64,000 nt of DNA from Thamnaconus septentrionalis (GCA_009823395.1 CM020506.1:1-64000); one strand, 5' to 3'. Positions 44,762 to 56,257 are shown, counted from the first letter of the stretch. Numbers and translations: made by a program. Notes: generated by a model not told the origin, from the sequence alone.

Positions 44762-45925
44762 TTTTAAGCACATTTCAGACGTGAAAGTCTAATTTTTTGA
44801 ACCCCTGCCCACCATCTTCGGATGGTGGGTTCTAGTGTCCGTTGGGACAAACTTAGGAGACACTTCCTGAGAAGTGAGTGCACTAAGATCCATCCCAGGC
44901 TCAGGATGGATTTATTTTCCTTAACCTAACCTTGCCGGCACTGTCAGGATTGGCCTAAGTGAGGACCACGGATTTTTGATGAGCCTTAAGCCCTATAGCT
45001 AACCCAAACCTATCCTTACCCTAATCCTAACCACTCTCTCTACAGCGCCTAAACAGAACCTATTCGAATCCACTACCTAAGCTTAACCCATATTTGGACC
45101 CTAATTGGCGAACCACTTAATTGGAGATCTATCCTGAATCCTAACTCCTAACCCTAACCCTAACCTCGATAAACCGACAAACCTGGACCCTGACCCTGGG
45201 CCTGACCCCTCCTCTTCGGGAGGTAGTGGGAATGACGGCCTCAGGGTTGGGGACTGGGGAAGGGAAGAGGTTGGGAGGATTGGAAGGGGATGGGGTAGAT
45301 AAGGAATTCTAACCCTATTCGTTACAATTGAGCCTATAAATTGGACTATTTAAAACTCTAAATTTGAAAAGGTCTACTTTCGGACACTAACCCTAGCCCT
45401 GTTTTGAACCTAAGCTCTTCCTCGACGATGCTGTGAACCCGTTCCTAATCTCAATTGACCAAACCCATTATCCTTGCCCCTTAGGAGACCCCTGAAGAAT
45501 GAATGCCAGGAGAGTGAGTTGATCAGGCCCCTGATGTGGATTCCAGGCGAGCCACTTTATTGATCCAAAGCAGGAAATGGATGAGGAAAAAGCGAGAAAA
45601 GGAGGGAAGAATGCCAACTGAGGAGGAGCAAAGGGAAGAAAGAGGGATGGAGAAAGAAGAAGAAAGAGATACTTACCACCGTCCTGGGCAAGACGTTAAA
45701 CTGCAACCTAAAAAGAAGAAAAGAAAGGGTTAGAAGAAGAAAAGAGTTCAGAGAAAGAGAGAATAACCACTTACCTGGAACCAACCTTCGGGAAAGGCAT
45801 ACCGGCCACCTAGAAGAAGAAGAAAATTGAAAAAATTAAAATTGAAAAAATGGGAAGATAGAAGAACAAAAGGGATACGCTTGGCACAAAAGCGAGTAAA
45901 GGCATAAACCCGCCACTCAGCTACA

Positions 45926-45987
45926 GGTCGGTTTCAGCGCCTGAGGAAGGCCACAATCTTGGCCGAAACGTCGCGATCTGGCCGACC
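45926..45987 (+). ncRNA. Hammerhead ribozyme, S right unit 12
   Basis: Complete core, as unit 2. Confidence 0.87.
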
Positions 45988-47151
45988 TTTAAGACATTCA
46001 GACGTGAAAGTCTAATTTTTGAACCCTGCCCACCATCTTCGGATGGTGGGTTCTAGTGTCCGTTGGGACAAACTTAGGAGACACTTCCTGAGAAGTGAGT
46101 GCACTAAGATCCATCCCAGGCTCAGGATGGATTTATTTTCCTTAACCTAACCTTGCCGGCACTGTCAGGATTGGCCTAAGTGAGGACCACGGATTTTGAT
46201 GAGCCTTAAGCCCTATAGCTAACTCCAAACCTATCCTTACCCTAATCCTAACCACTCTCTACAGCGCCTAAACAGAACCTATTCGAATCCACTACCTAAA
46301 CTTAACCCATATTTGGACCCTAATTGGCGAACCACTTAATTGGAGATCTGTCCTGAACCTAATCCCTAACCCTAACCCTAACCCTCGATAAACCGACAAA
46401 CCTGGACCCTGACCCTGGGCCTGACCCGGCTCCTCTTCGGAGGTAGTGGGAATGACAGCCCTAGGGTTGGGGACTAAGGGGAAGGGAAGAGGGTTGGGAG
46501 GATTGGGAAGGGGGATGGGGTAGATAAAATTCTAACCCTATTCGTTACAATTGAGCCTATAAATTGGACTATTTAAAACTCTAAATTTGAAAAGGTCTAC
46601 TTTCGGACACTAACCCTAGCCCTGTTTTGAACCTAAGCTCTTCCTCGACGATGCTGTGAACCCGTTCCTAATCTCAATTGACCAAACCCATTATCCTTGC
46701 CCCTTAGGAGACCCCTGAAGAATGAATGCCAGGAGAGTGAGTTGATCAGGCCCCTGATGTGGATTCCAGGCGAGCCACTTTATTGATCCAAAGCAGGAAA
46801 TGGATGAGGAAAAGCGAGAAAAGGAGGAAGAATGCCAACTGAGGAGGAGCAAAGGGAAGAAAGAGGGATGGAGAAAGAAGAAGAAAAGAGATACTTACCA
46901 CCGTCCTGGGCAAGACGTTAAACTGCAACCTAAAAAGAAGAAAAGAAAGGGTTAGAAGAAGAAAAAGAGTTCAGAGAAAAGAGAATAACCACTTACCTGG
47001 AACCAACCTCGGGAAAGGCATACCGTACCACCTAGAAGAAGAAGAAAATTGAAAAATTAAAATTGAAAAAATGGGAAGATAGAAGAACAAAAGGGATACG
47101 CTTTGGCACAAAAAGCTTTCAGTAAAGGCATAAACCCGCCACTCAGCTACA

Positions 47152-47212
47152 GGTCGGTTTCAGCGCCTGAGGAGGCCACAATCTTGGCCGAAACGCCGCG
47201 ATCTGGCCGACC
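47152..47212 (+). ncRNA. Hammerhead ribozyme, S right unit 13, cleavage site mutated
   Basis: GUC reads GCC, removing the U16.1 that pairs with A15.1, and two A are lost before stem II. Confidence 0.6.
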
Positions 47213-48372
47213 TTTAAGACATTTCAGGCGTGAAAGTCTAATTTTTGAACCTGCCCACCATCTTCGGATGGTGGGTTCTAGTGTCCGTTGGGACAAACTT
47301 AGGAGACACTTCCTGAGAAGTGAGTGCACTAAGATCCATCCCAGGCTCAGGATGGTTATTTTCCTTAACCTAACCTTGCCGGCACTGTCAGGATTGGCCT
47401 AAGTGAGGACCATACGGATTTTTGATGAGCCTTAAGCCCTATAGCTAACCCAAACCTATCCTTACCCTAATCCTAACCACTCTCTCTACAGCGCCTAAAC
47501 AGAACCTATTCAATCCACTACCTAAACTTAACCCATATTTGGACCCTAATTGGCGAACCACTTAATTGGAGATCTATCCTGAACCTAACCCTAACCCTAA
47601 CCCTAACCCTCGATAAACCGACAAACCTGGACCCTGACCCTGGGCCTGACCCGCTCCTCTTCGGAGGTAGTGGGAATGACGGCCTAGGGTTGGGGACTGG
47701 GGGAAGGGGAAGAGGGTTGGGAGGGGATTGGGAAGGGGGATGGGGTAGATAAGGAATTCTAACCCTATTCGTTACAATTGAGCCTATAAATTGGACTATT
47801 TAAAACTCTAAATTTGAAAAGGTCTACTGGACACTAACCCTAGCCCTGTTTTGAACCTAAGCTCTTCCTCGGCGATGCTGTGAACCCGTTCCTAATCTCA
47901 ATTGACCAAACCCATTATCCTTGCCCCTTAGGAGACCCCTGAAGAATGAATGCCAGGAGAGTGAGTTGATCAGGCCCCTGATGTGGATTCCAGGCGAGCC
48001 ACTTTATTGATCCAAAGCAGGAAATGGATGAGGAAAAGAGAGAAAAGGAGGGAAGAATGCCAACTGAGGAGGAGCAAAGGGAAGAAAGAGGGATGGAGAA
48101 AGAAGAAGAAGAGAGATACTTACCACCGCCCTGGGCAAGGCGTTAAACTGCAACCTAAAAAGAAGAAAAGAAAGGGTTAGAAGAAGAAAAGAGTTCAGAG
48201 AAAGAGAGAATAACCACTTACCTGGAACCAACCTTGGGAAAGGCATACCGGCCACCTAGAAGAAGAAGAAAATTGAAAAAATTAAAATTGAAAAAATGGG
48301 AAGATAGAAGAACAAAAGGGATACGCTTGGCACAAAAGCGAGTAAAGGCATAAACCCGCCCACTCAGCTACA

Positions 48373-48434
48373 GGTCGGTTTCAGCGCCTGAGGAAGGCCA
48401 CAATCTTGGCCGAAGCGTCGCGATCTGGCCGACC
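48373..48434 (+). ncRNA. Hammerhead ribozyme, S right unit 14, mutated
   Basis: GAAAC reads GAAGC. All else intact. Confidence 0.6.
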
Positions 48435-49604
48435 TTTTAAGACATTTCAGACGTGAAAGTCTAATTTTTGAATCCCCTGCCCACCATCTTGGATGGTGGG
48501 TTCTAGTGTCCGTTGGGACAAACTTAGGAGACACTTCCTGAGAAGTGAGTGCACTAAGATCCATCCCAGGCTCAGGATGGATTTATTTTCCTTAACCTAA
48601 CCTTGCCGGCACTGTCAGGATTGGCTACAAGTGAGGACCACGGATTTTTGATGAGCTTTTAAGCCCTATAGCTAACCCAAACCTATCCTTACCTAATCCT
48701 AACCACTCTCTACAGCGCCTAAACAGAACCTATTCGAATCCACTACCTAAACTTAACCCATATTTGGACCCTAATTGGTGAACCACTTAATTGGAGATCT
48801 ATCCCTGAACCTAACCCCTAATCCCTAACCTAACCCTCGATAAACCGACAAACAACCTGGACCCTGACCCTGGGCCTGACCCCGCTCCTCTTCGGAGGTA
48901 GTGGGAATGACGGCCTAGGGGGTTGGGGACTGGGGAAGGGAAGAAGAGGGTTGAGGAGAGATGGGAAGGGGATGGGTAGATAAGGAATTCTAACCCTATT
49001 CGTTACAATTGAGCCTATAAATTGGACTATTTAAAACTCTAAATTTGAAAAGGTCTACTTTCGGACACCTAACCCTAGCCCTGTTTTGAACCTCAAAAGC
49101 TCTTCCTCGACGATGCTGTGAACCCGTTCCTAATCTCAATTGACCAAACCCATTATCCTTGCCCCTTAGAGACCCCTGAAGAATGAATGCCAGGAGAGTG
49201 AGTTGATCAGGCCCCTGATGTGGATTCCAGGCGAGCCACTTTATTGATCCAAAGCAGGAAATGGATGAGGAAAAGCGAGAAAAGGAGGGAAGAATGCCAA
49301 CTGAGGAGGAGCAAAGGAAGAAAGAGGGATGGAGAAAAAGAAGAAAAGATACTTACCAACCGTCCTGGGCAAGACGTTAAACTGCAACCTAAAAAGAAGA
49401 AAAGAAAGGGTTAGAAGAAGAAAAGAGTTCAGAGAAAGAGAGAATAACCACTTACCTGGAACCAACCTTCGGAAAGGCATACACTGCCACCTAGAAGAAG
49501 AAGAAAATTGAAAAATTAAAATTGAAAAATGGGAAGATAGAAGAACAAAAGGGACACGCTTGGCACAAAAGCGAGTAAAGGCATAAACCCGCCACTCAGC
49601 TACA

Positions 49605-49669
49605 GGTCGGTTTCAGCGCCTGAGGAAGGCCACAATCTTGGCCGAGAAAACGTCGCGATCTGGCCGACC
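49605..49669 (+). ncRNA. Hammerhead ribozyme, S right unit 15, mutated
   Basis: A 3-base insertion changes GCCGAAAC to GCCGAGAAAAC. Confidence 0.6.
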
Positions 49670-51035
49670 TTTAAAGACATTTCAGACGTGAAAGTCTAAT
49701 TTTTTGAACCCTGCCCACCATCTTCGGATGTGGTGGGTTCTAGTGTCCGCTGGGACAAACTTAGAGACACTTCTGAGAAGTGAGTGCACTAAGATCCATC
49801 CCAGGCTCAGGATGGATTTATTTTCTTAACCCTAACACCGCGGCACTGTCAGGATTGTGGCCTGCGTGAGGACCACCGATTTTTGATGACGCCTTAAGCC
49901 TATAGCTAACTGAAACCTGTCCTTACCCTAAATCCTATAACACACTCTCTACAGGCGCCTAAGCAGAACCTGGCACTAAAGGCATAAGATCCATCCCAGG
50001 CTCAGGATGGATTTATTTTCCTTAACCTAACCTTGCCGGCACTGTCAGGATTGGCCTCTAAGTGAGGACCACGGAGGATTTTTGATGAGCCTTTAAGCCC
50101 TATAGCTAACCCAAACCTATCCTTACCCTAATCCTAACCACTCTCTACAGCGCCTAAACAGAACCTATTCGAATCCACTACCTAAACTTAACCCATATTT
50201 GGACCCTAATTGGCGAACCACTTAATTGGAGATCTATCCCTGAACCTAACCCTAACCCTAACCCTAACCCTCGATAAACCGACAAACCTGGACCCTGACC
50301 CTGGCCTGACCCGCTCCTCTTCGGAGGTAGTGGGAATGACGGCCTAGGGTTGGGGACTGGGGGAAGGGGAAGAGGGTTGGGAGGGGATTGGGAAGGGGGA
50401 TGGGGTAGATAAGGAATTCTAACCCTATTCGTTACAATTGAGCCTATAAATTGGACTATTTAAAACTCTAAATTTGAAAAGGTCTACTTTCGGACACTAA
50501 CCCTAGCCCTGTTTTGAACCTAAGCTCTTCCTCGACGATGCTGTGAACCCGTTCCTAATCTCAATTGACCAAACCCATTATCCTTGCCCCTTAGGAGACC
50601 CCTGAAGAATGAATGCCAGGAGAGTGAGTTGATCAGGCCCCTGATGTGGATTCCAGGCGAGCCACTTTATTGATCCAAAGCAGGAAATGGATGAGGAAAA
50701 AGCGAGAAAAGGAGGGAAGAATGCCAACTGAGGAGGAGCAAAGGGAAGAAAGAGGGATGGAGAAAGAAGAAGAAAGAGATACTTACCACCGTCCTGGGCA
50801 AGACGTTAAACTGCAACCTAAAAAGAAGAAAAGAAAGGGTTAGAAGAAGAAAAGAGTTCAGAGAAAGAGAGAATAACCACTTACCTGGAACCAACCTTCG
50901 GGAAAGGCATACCGGCCACCTAGAAGAAGAAGAAAATTGAAAAAATTAAAATTGAAAAAATGGGAAGATAGAAGAACAAAAGGGATACGCTTGGCACAAA
51001 AGCGAGTAAAGGCATAAACCCGCCACTCAGCTACA

Positions 51036-51097
51036 GGTCGGTTTCAGCGCCTGAGGAAGGCCACAATCTTGGCCGAAACGTCGCGATCTGGCCGACC
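51036..51097 (+). ncRNA. Hammerhead ribozyme, S right unit 16
   Basis: Complete core, as unit 2. Confidence 0.87.
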
Positions 51098-51257
51098 TTT
51101 AAGACATTTCAGACGTGAAAGTCTAATTTTTTGAACCCCTGCCCACCATCTTCGGATGGTGGGTTCTAGTGTCCGTTGGGACAAACTTAGGAGACACTTC
51201 CTGAGAAGTGAGTGCACTAAGATCCATCCCAGGCTCAGGATGGATTTATTTTCCTTA

Positions 51258-51326
51258 ACCTAACCCTAACCCTAACCCTAACCCTACCCTAACCCTAACC
51301 CTAACCCTAACCCTAACCCTAACCCT
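51258..51326 (+). repeat. Telomeric (CCCTAA)n tract 20
   Basis: Follows the last S unit directly. Confidence 0.95.
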
Positions 51327-51697
51327 TCGGAAAAACACTTGGCTGTTTTTTGCCACTCAACGAATCTCCTATTGAAATGAATAGCGAAATTCAAACGCAA
51401 ATATCGCGAGAACGGTAAGTCCTACGACCTTGGAACCTTGATCCGTCTGACATAATTCGGCCATGCTGAACACGCTGGTGCCGTCCCCGAGTCTCTACGA
51501 CCTACGGTTCCCGAGATATGGCTATTTCCGGTATAACTCCGGAACCGGAAGTGACATCATCACGTAACTCGCGTCACAGGTAGGTACTCGCCTCATACAC
51601 GCGTGTACCAAATTTCAGATCTATAACTCATTCCATCGTGGAGATGTGGACATTTTAGAGGATCGGGAAATTCCCGATCGTGGTTATTACCCCTGTA
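51327..51697 (+). repeat. T block copy 5
   Basis: Truncated on the left at TTCGGAAAAAC. Right end GTACCTAACCC. Confidence 0.8.
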
Positions 51698-51769
51698 CCT
51701 AACCCTAACCCTAACCCTAACCCCTAACCCCTAACCCTAACCCTAACCCTAACCCTAACCCTAACCCTA
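51698..51769 (+). repeat. Telomeric (CCCTAA)n tract 21
   Basis: Two CCCCTAA slips. Confidence 0.95.
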
Positions 51770-52010
51770 GTTCTTTCTGTATCTAAATCCTGTAACCTAT
51801 TTATGACCTCTGACCCTGTTACTTACCTTGAGTCTCTCCTGAGCCCTAACCCTAACCGGATTCGATCTCTAACCCTAGTCTTAAGCTCTTCAGTCTTTAG
51901 TTAATTTTCAGCCTTGGGATAAAGAGCCGCCGAAGAGAAATACCGGTTGAGCCAATTTAAGAAAGGCCACTGAAGGATCATGCCAGTTGAGCCACTATAC
52001 TTACCGCTTG

Positions 52011-52424
52011 CAGCGCTTATATGGGGATGGGGGTGGGAGGCATCGAGAATTGCTGAAGATTGGATGACGACTAGATCTAGAACCTGAGAAAGAAGAAGGA
52101 AAGGATTAGTGCGGCTTGGGAAGCGGATTCGGTTGGGACAGTGGAACAAGAGAGAAGATGGGAAACGGAAGAGGAGAAAGGAAGACTGGAGGAAGAAGGA
52201 AGACACTGGAAGAACAGCAGTAAAAGGATGAAGAAGACGGGAGAAGAAGGAAAGGATAGAGGAAAAGAAAGAAGAAGGAGGAAAATAGGATACTTACCTT
52301 ACCTACCTTAATTGGGCACCTAAAAGAGAGGAAAGAGAAAGACATTAACTCATAAAGAAGACAATTTTAGACACTAATTGGATACTCACCTCTCCGTCCT
52401 GGGCAAGACGTTAAACTGCAACCT
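52011..52424 (-). other. Minus-strand splice-site series of unit G
   Basis: On minus: acceptor TTCTTTCAG, exon 52390-52422 (33 nt, the shared box), donor GTGAGTAT; then CCTCTCTTTTAG with a very short block before GTAGGTAAGGTAAGTAT; then a long pyrimidine tract ending CTTTCTCAG (near 52086) and a block of about 70 nt ending at donor GTAAGTAT (near 52013). Splicing is inferred. Confidence 0.5.
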
Positions 52425-52563
52425 GAAAGAAATTGGAATATATAAATTAAGCAATTATTGGCACAAATTAAAACATTTAAATTAGATCCTAAATTTGGGA
52501 AGGGAGGTGCAAACAGAGCACGGCTCCTGAGCAACTAAAGCCATACAGGCAGTTAGCTCCGTC

Positions 52564-52621
52564 AGATGGCCAGCGCCTGATGAAGGCCGTACCAGGCCGA
52601 AACGTTGCGCGAACGCCATCT
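52564..52621 (+). ncRNA. Hammerhead ribozyme, unit G
   Basis: AGATGGC/GCCATCT outer stem, GCGC/GCGC inner stem, CTGATGA 52577-52583, stem II GGCC/GGCC, GAAAC 52599-52603, GUU 52604-52606. Confidence 0.87.
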
Positions 52622-52769
52622 TTGCTATCTTTATAAGATATGTAAAATTTTTGGAAACCCCACCACCTTAGGGTGGTGGACTTTCTTAGGGCTTGAAGGC
52701 CTACCCGGATCACACTCTCAGCCGGAGAGTGCACCAGGGTCTCCAGTTGGAGAATACCCTTCTTTCTCT

Positions 52770-52810
52770 AACCTAACCCTAACCCTAACCCTAACCCTAA
52801 CCCTAACCCT
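52770..52810 (+). repeat. Telomeric (CCCTAA)n tract 22
   Basis: Short perfect tract. Confidence 0.95.
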
Positions 52811-53206
52811 AAACCACTTTCTGGGAGGTGATTTTTCGGAAAAACACTTGGCTGTTTTTTGCCACTCAACGAATCTCCTATTGAAATGAATAGCGAAATT
52901 CAAACGCAAATATCGCGAGAACGGTAAGTCCTACGACCTTGGAACCTTGATCCGTCTGACATAATTCGGCCATGCTGAACACGCTGGTGCCGTCCCCGAG
53001 TCTCTACGACCTACGGTTCCCGAGATATGGCTATTTCCGGTATAACTCCGGAACCGGAAGTGACATCATCACGTAACTCGCGTCACAGGTAGGTACTCGC
53101 CTCATACACGCGTGTACCAAATTTCAGATCTATAACTCATTCCATCGTGGAGATGTGGACATTTTAGAGGATCGGGAAATTCCCGATCGTGGTTATTACC
53201 CCTGTA
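52811..53206 (+). repeat. T block copy 6
   Basis: Truncated on the left at AAACCACTTTCTGGG. Right end GTACCTAACCC. Confidence 0.8.
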
Positions 53207-53251
53207 CCTAACCCTAACCCTAACCCTAACCCTAACCCTAACCCTAACCCT
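53207..53251 (+). repeat. Telomeric (CCCTAA)n tract 23
   Basis: Perfect short tract. Confidence 0.95.
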
Positions 53252-53325
53252 AAACTTAGGAGACACTTCCTGAGAAGTGAGTGCACTAAGATCCATCCCA
53301 GGCTCAGGATGGATTTATTTTCCTT
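53252..53325 (+). repeat. S 3' module fragment (74 bp)
   Basis: Only the last bases of S remain, ACTTAGGAGACACTTCC through the 3' hairpin and TTTTCCTTAACC. It is another deep 5' truncation that keeps the 3' hairpin. Confidence 0.85.
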
Positions 53326-53400
53326 AACCTAACCCTAACCCTAACCCTAACCCTAACCCTAACCCTACCCTAACCCTAACCCTAACCCTAACCCTAACCC
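53326..53400 (+). repeat. Telomeric (CCCTAA)n tract 24
   Basis: Equivalent to tract 20 by duplication. Confidence 0.95.
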
Positions 53401-53770
53401 TTCGGAAAAACACTTGGCTGTTTTTTGCCACTCAACGAATCTCCTATTGAAATGAATAGCGAAATTCAAACGCAAATATCGCGAGAACGGTAAGTCCTAC
53501 GACCTTGGAACCTTGATCCGTCTGACATAATTCGGCCATGCTGAACACGCTGGTGCCGTCCCCGAGTCTCTACGACCTACGGTTCCCGAGATATGGCTAT
53601 TTCCGGTATAACTCCGGAACCGGAAGTGACATCATCACGTAACTCGCGTCACAGGTAGGTACTCGCCTCATACACGCGTGTACCAAATTTCAGATCTATA
53701 ACTCATTCCATCGTGGAGATGTGGACATTTTAGAGGATCGGGAAATTCCCGATCGTGGTTATTACCCTGT
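53401..53770 (+). repeat. T block copy 7
   Basis: Same left truncation (TTCGGAAAAAC) as copy 5. Confidence 0.8.
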
Positions 53771-53835
53771 ACCTAACCCTAACCCTAACCCTAACCTAAC
53801 CCCTAACCCTAACCCTAACCCTAACCCTAACCCTA
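53771..53835 (+). repeat. Telomeric (CCCTAA)n tract 25
   Basis: Equivalent to tract 21. Confidence 0.95.
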
Positions 53836-54640
53836 GTTCTTTCTGTATCTAAATCCTGTAACCTATTTATGACCTCTGACCCTGTTACTTACCTTGAGTC
53901 TCTCCTGAGCCCTAACCCTAACCGGATTCGATCTCTAACCCTAGTCTTAAGCTCTTCAGTCTTTAGTTAATTTTCAGCCTTGGGATAAAGAGCCGCCGAA
54001 GAGAAATACCGGTTGAGCCAATTTAAGAAAGGCCACTGAAGGATCATGCCAGTTGAGCCACTATACTTACCGCTTGCGAGCGCTTATATGGGGATGGGGG
54101 GTGGGAGGCATCGAGAATTGCTGAAGATTGGATGACGCACTAGATCTAGAACCTGAGAAAGAAGAAGGAAAGGGATTAGTGCGGCTTGGGAAGCGGATTC
54201 GGTTGGGACAGTGGAACAAGAGAGAAGATGGGAAACGGAAGAGGAGAAAGGAAGACTGGAGGAAGAAGGAAGACACTGGAAGAACAGCAGTAAAAGGATG
54301 AAGAAGACGGGGAGAAGAAGGAAAGGATAGAGGAAAAGAAAGAAGAAGGAGGAAAATAGGATACTTACCTTACCTACCTTAATTGGGCACCTAAAAGAGA
54401 GGAAAGAGAAAGACATTAACTCATAAAGAAGACAATTTTAGACACTAATTGGATACTCACCTCTCCGTCCTGGGCAAGACGTTAAACTGCAACCTGAAAG
54501 AAATTGGAATATATAAATTAAGCAATTATTGGCACAAATTAAAACATTTAAATTAGATCCTAAATTTGGGAAGGAGGTGCAAACAGAGCACGGCTCCTGA
54601 GCAACTAAAGCCATACAGGCAGTTAGCTCCGTCAGATGGC
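53836..54640 (+). repeat. Non-coding telomere unit G, copy 2 (3'-truncated)
   Basis: Duplicate of 51770-52570 (offset ~2060). It is cut at GTCAGATGGC, the outer stem I arm of the ribozyme, and joined there to TAACCTAACCC, so it lacks ribozyme and 3' module. It is the one clear unit whose 3' end, not 5' end, is missing. Confidence 0.8.
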
Positions 54641-54683
54641 TAACCTAACCCTAACCCTAACCCTAACCCTAACCCTAACCCTA
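54641..54683 (+). repeat. Telomeric (CCCTAA)n tract 26
   Basis: Equivalent to tract 22. Confidence 0.95.
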
Positions 54684-55062
54684 AACCACTTTCTGGGAGG
54701 TGATTTTTCGGAAAAACACTTGGCTGTTTTTTGCCACTCAACGAATCTCCTATTGAAATGAATAGCGAAATTCAAACGCAAATATCGCGAGAACGGTAAG
54801 TCCTACGACCTTGGAACCTTGATCCGTCTGACATAATTCGGCCATGCTGAACACGCTGGTGCCGTCCCCGAGTCTCTACGACCTACGGTTCCCGAGATAT
54901 GGCTATTTCCGGTATAACTCCGGAACCGGAAGTGACATCATCACGTAACTCGCGTCACAGGTAGGTACTCGCCTCATACACGTGTACCAAATTTCAGATC
55001 TATAACTCATTCCATCGTGGAATGTGGAATTTTAGAGGATCGGGAAAGTCGTGGTTATAACT
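54684..55062 (+). repeat. T block copy 8
   Basis: Same left limit as copy 6. The right end is degraded (the GATCGG palindrome is partly lost). Confidence 0.75.
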
Positions 55063-55079
55063 CTAACCCTAACCCTAAC
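55063..55079 (+). repeat. Most proximal telomeric tract (27)
   Basis: Only about three repeats. It marks the boundary between the subtelomeric mosaic and ordinary chromosome. Confidence 0.85.
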
Positions 55080-55640
55080 TCATTCCATCGTTGAGATATG
55101 GACATTTTAGAGGATCGGGAATTTCCCGATCGTGGTTATTACCCTTGTACCTACATTTGGCATGGAGGTAGAAACTGGTACCTAAATTTGGCACGGAGGT
55201 AGAAACTGGTACAAAATGAAAGAAAATGGAGAGAAAAAGGCAAAATTCCACTTCTAGCGCCCCCTATAGGCGTCCAAAAATTTGAAATGGCCCTAGCTTC
55301 AACTAGGAAGGTCAAAAAATATGGGAAAAAAATTCCACGCGTTCGTCTCTTCAAGGCGAACATTTCGTACACTCTAACTATTGTCACTTTTTTGGAACAG
55401 AGTGAAAACATAAGTCTCAAAAAGTGCAAGTCCGACGGGCTTGAAAATTCAGTATAACATAGACTGGACCTTCATTACAAAAAATCATCAAAATCTTTTT
55501 GATAACTCAAAACGTTTTCGTGGAACGGCCCTCCAAAGTCGATGCACTTTGAAAATTGACGAAAAATCGGGCATTGTTAGAAAGGCAAAAGAAGAGCACT
55601 TTAGAAATGTATTGTTTTCATCAATATTTATTAAGACATA
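55080..55640. repeat. Interspersed-repeat-like sequence containing the T 3' end in native context
   Basis: The first 70 bp equal the last 70 bp of T, but instead of GTACCTAACCC it continues GTACCTACATTTGGC, followed by a direct repeat of GGCAYGGAGGTAGAAACTGG and ~450 bp of AT-rich non-coding sequence. This probably represents the dispersed genomic repeat from which T was captured. The family name is not known to me. Confidence 0.5.
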
Positions 55641-56240
55641 CCATGTAACTTGTATCTCAACACATATATGAACCCATTACAGTAATGCTAATGTACTATA
55701 TCAGTCTTTTCCAACTTACATTGTGCATGGCTTGCTGACATAAATCTAGAATTGTACATTATTGTTATTAGGCCATTTTTGGTTTGTAGAAAATGTTTTT
55801 TGGCTTATTTCTATGCTTCTTCTGCTTGTTACGATGTACGACTGATTAAAAACGCCCTGCTGCGTGCTGGCCAGCTCGTGCAACACGTTCAAACATTTTT
55901 GTGCAAAAGTATGTGAATCTGAACTCCATGGGAGTGGGTAATTTTTCATGTGTGAGCAACAGGGCTTCCAAACAACAAATGGGTCGCGACATCAGTGTTA
56001 CTAGTGAGTAACTGATTAACTCCGATTATAGCTCTGATCAATTCCGCACAATGGAGAAGCGTAAAGGGAGTCCAATATCCATTAAATTAACCATAATCAG
56101 ACAGGGGATGATGTCAAAGGAGAATTTATGAATTATCAACCTGCTGCCCATAAAACACCTTTCACTACTCATTAATTCGTGGGAAAAATTTCGGTGCTAT
56201 TTGCAGCACTGTCTGGTCACATGACCACCTAGACTCTGTT
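55641..56240. other. Unique sequence with no recognised gene
   Basis: Non-repetitive, AT-rich, without convincing ORFs. The last ~200 bases are the upstream region of the guanylin-like gene, with several ATTAA and TTTATG words that could bind homeodomain factors. Confidence 0.5.
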
Positions 56241-56249
56241 GTGGAATGG

Positions 56250-56257
56250 TTTAAAAG
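56250..56257 (+). promoter_or_regulatory. TATA-like box of guanylin-family gene
   Basis: TTTAAAAG lies ~113 bp before the ATG at 56363, so a start near 56280 would give a ~83 nt 5' UTR. Confidence 0.5.

Larger units (their letters stand above)
31421..51257 (+). repeat. Satellite array S, right block (16 full units plus one 195 bp remnant)
   Basis: AAGATCCATCC recurs at 31424, 32649, 33881, 35106, 36331, 37539, 38764, 39976, 41202, 42426, 43655, 44885, 46106, 47331, 48556, 49791, 49986 and 51219: period 1208-1235, with a remnant at 49791-49986. Map of the unit 32649-33880: four CCCTAA (32907-32936); G-rich tract (33009-33068); TATAAAT (near 33109); minus-strand AATAAA (33328-33333); minus exons (33449-33479, 33547-33581); hammerhead (33698-33759); CCCACCATC-UUCG-GATGGTGGG hairpin (33804-33825); 3' hairpin ATCCATCC/GGATGGAT (33884-33907); TTTTCCTTAACCTAACC. 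Short ORFs differ in frame between units, so the unit is non-coding on +. Confidence 0.93.
51770..52769 (+). repeat. Non-coding telomere unit G, copy 1
   Basis: About 1.0 kb. It has a purine-rich middle (52080-52290), several ACTTACC words, the shared box (52390-52422), an A/T-rich spacer, an intact hammerhead, the CCACCACC/GGTGGTGG hairpin (near 52660-52680), GAGAGTGCAC, a short 3' hairpin GTCTCCA/TGGAGA and CTCTAACCTAACCC. No convincing + ORF. Confidence 0.8.

Noticed and set aside
31421..51257. CRISPR-like regular repeats
   Set aside because: Units are 1.2 kb with no short repeat/spacer pattern and no cas genes. The setting is vertebrate.
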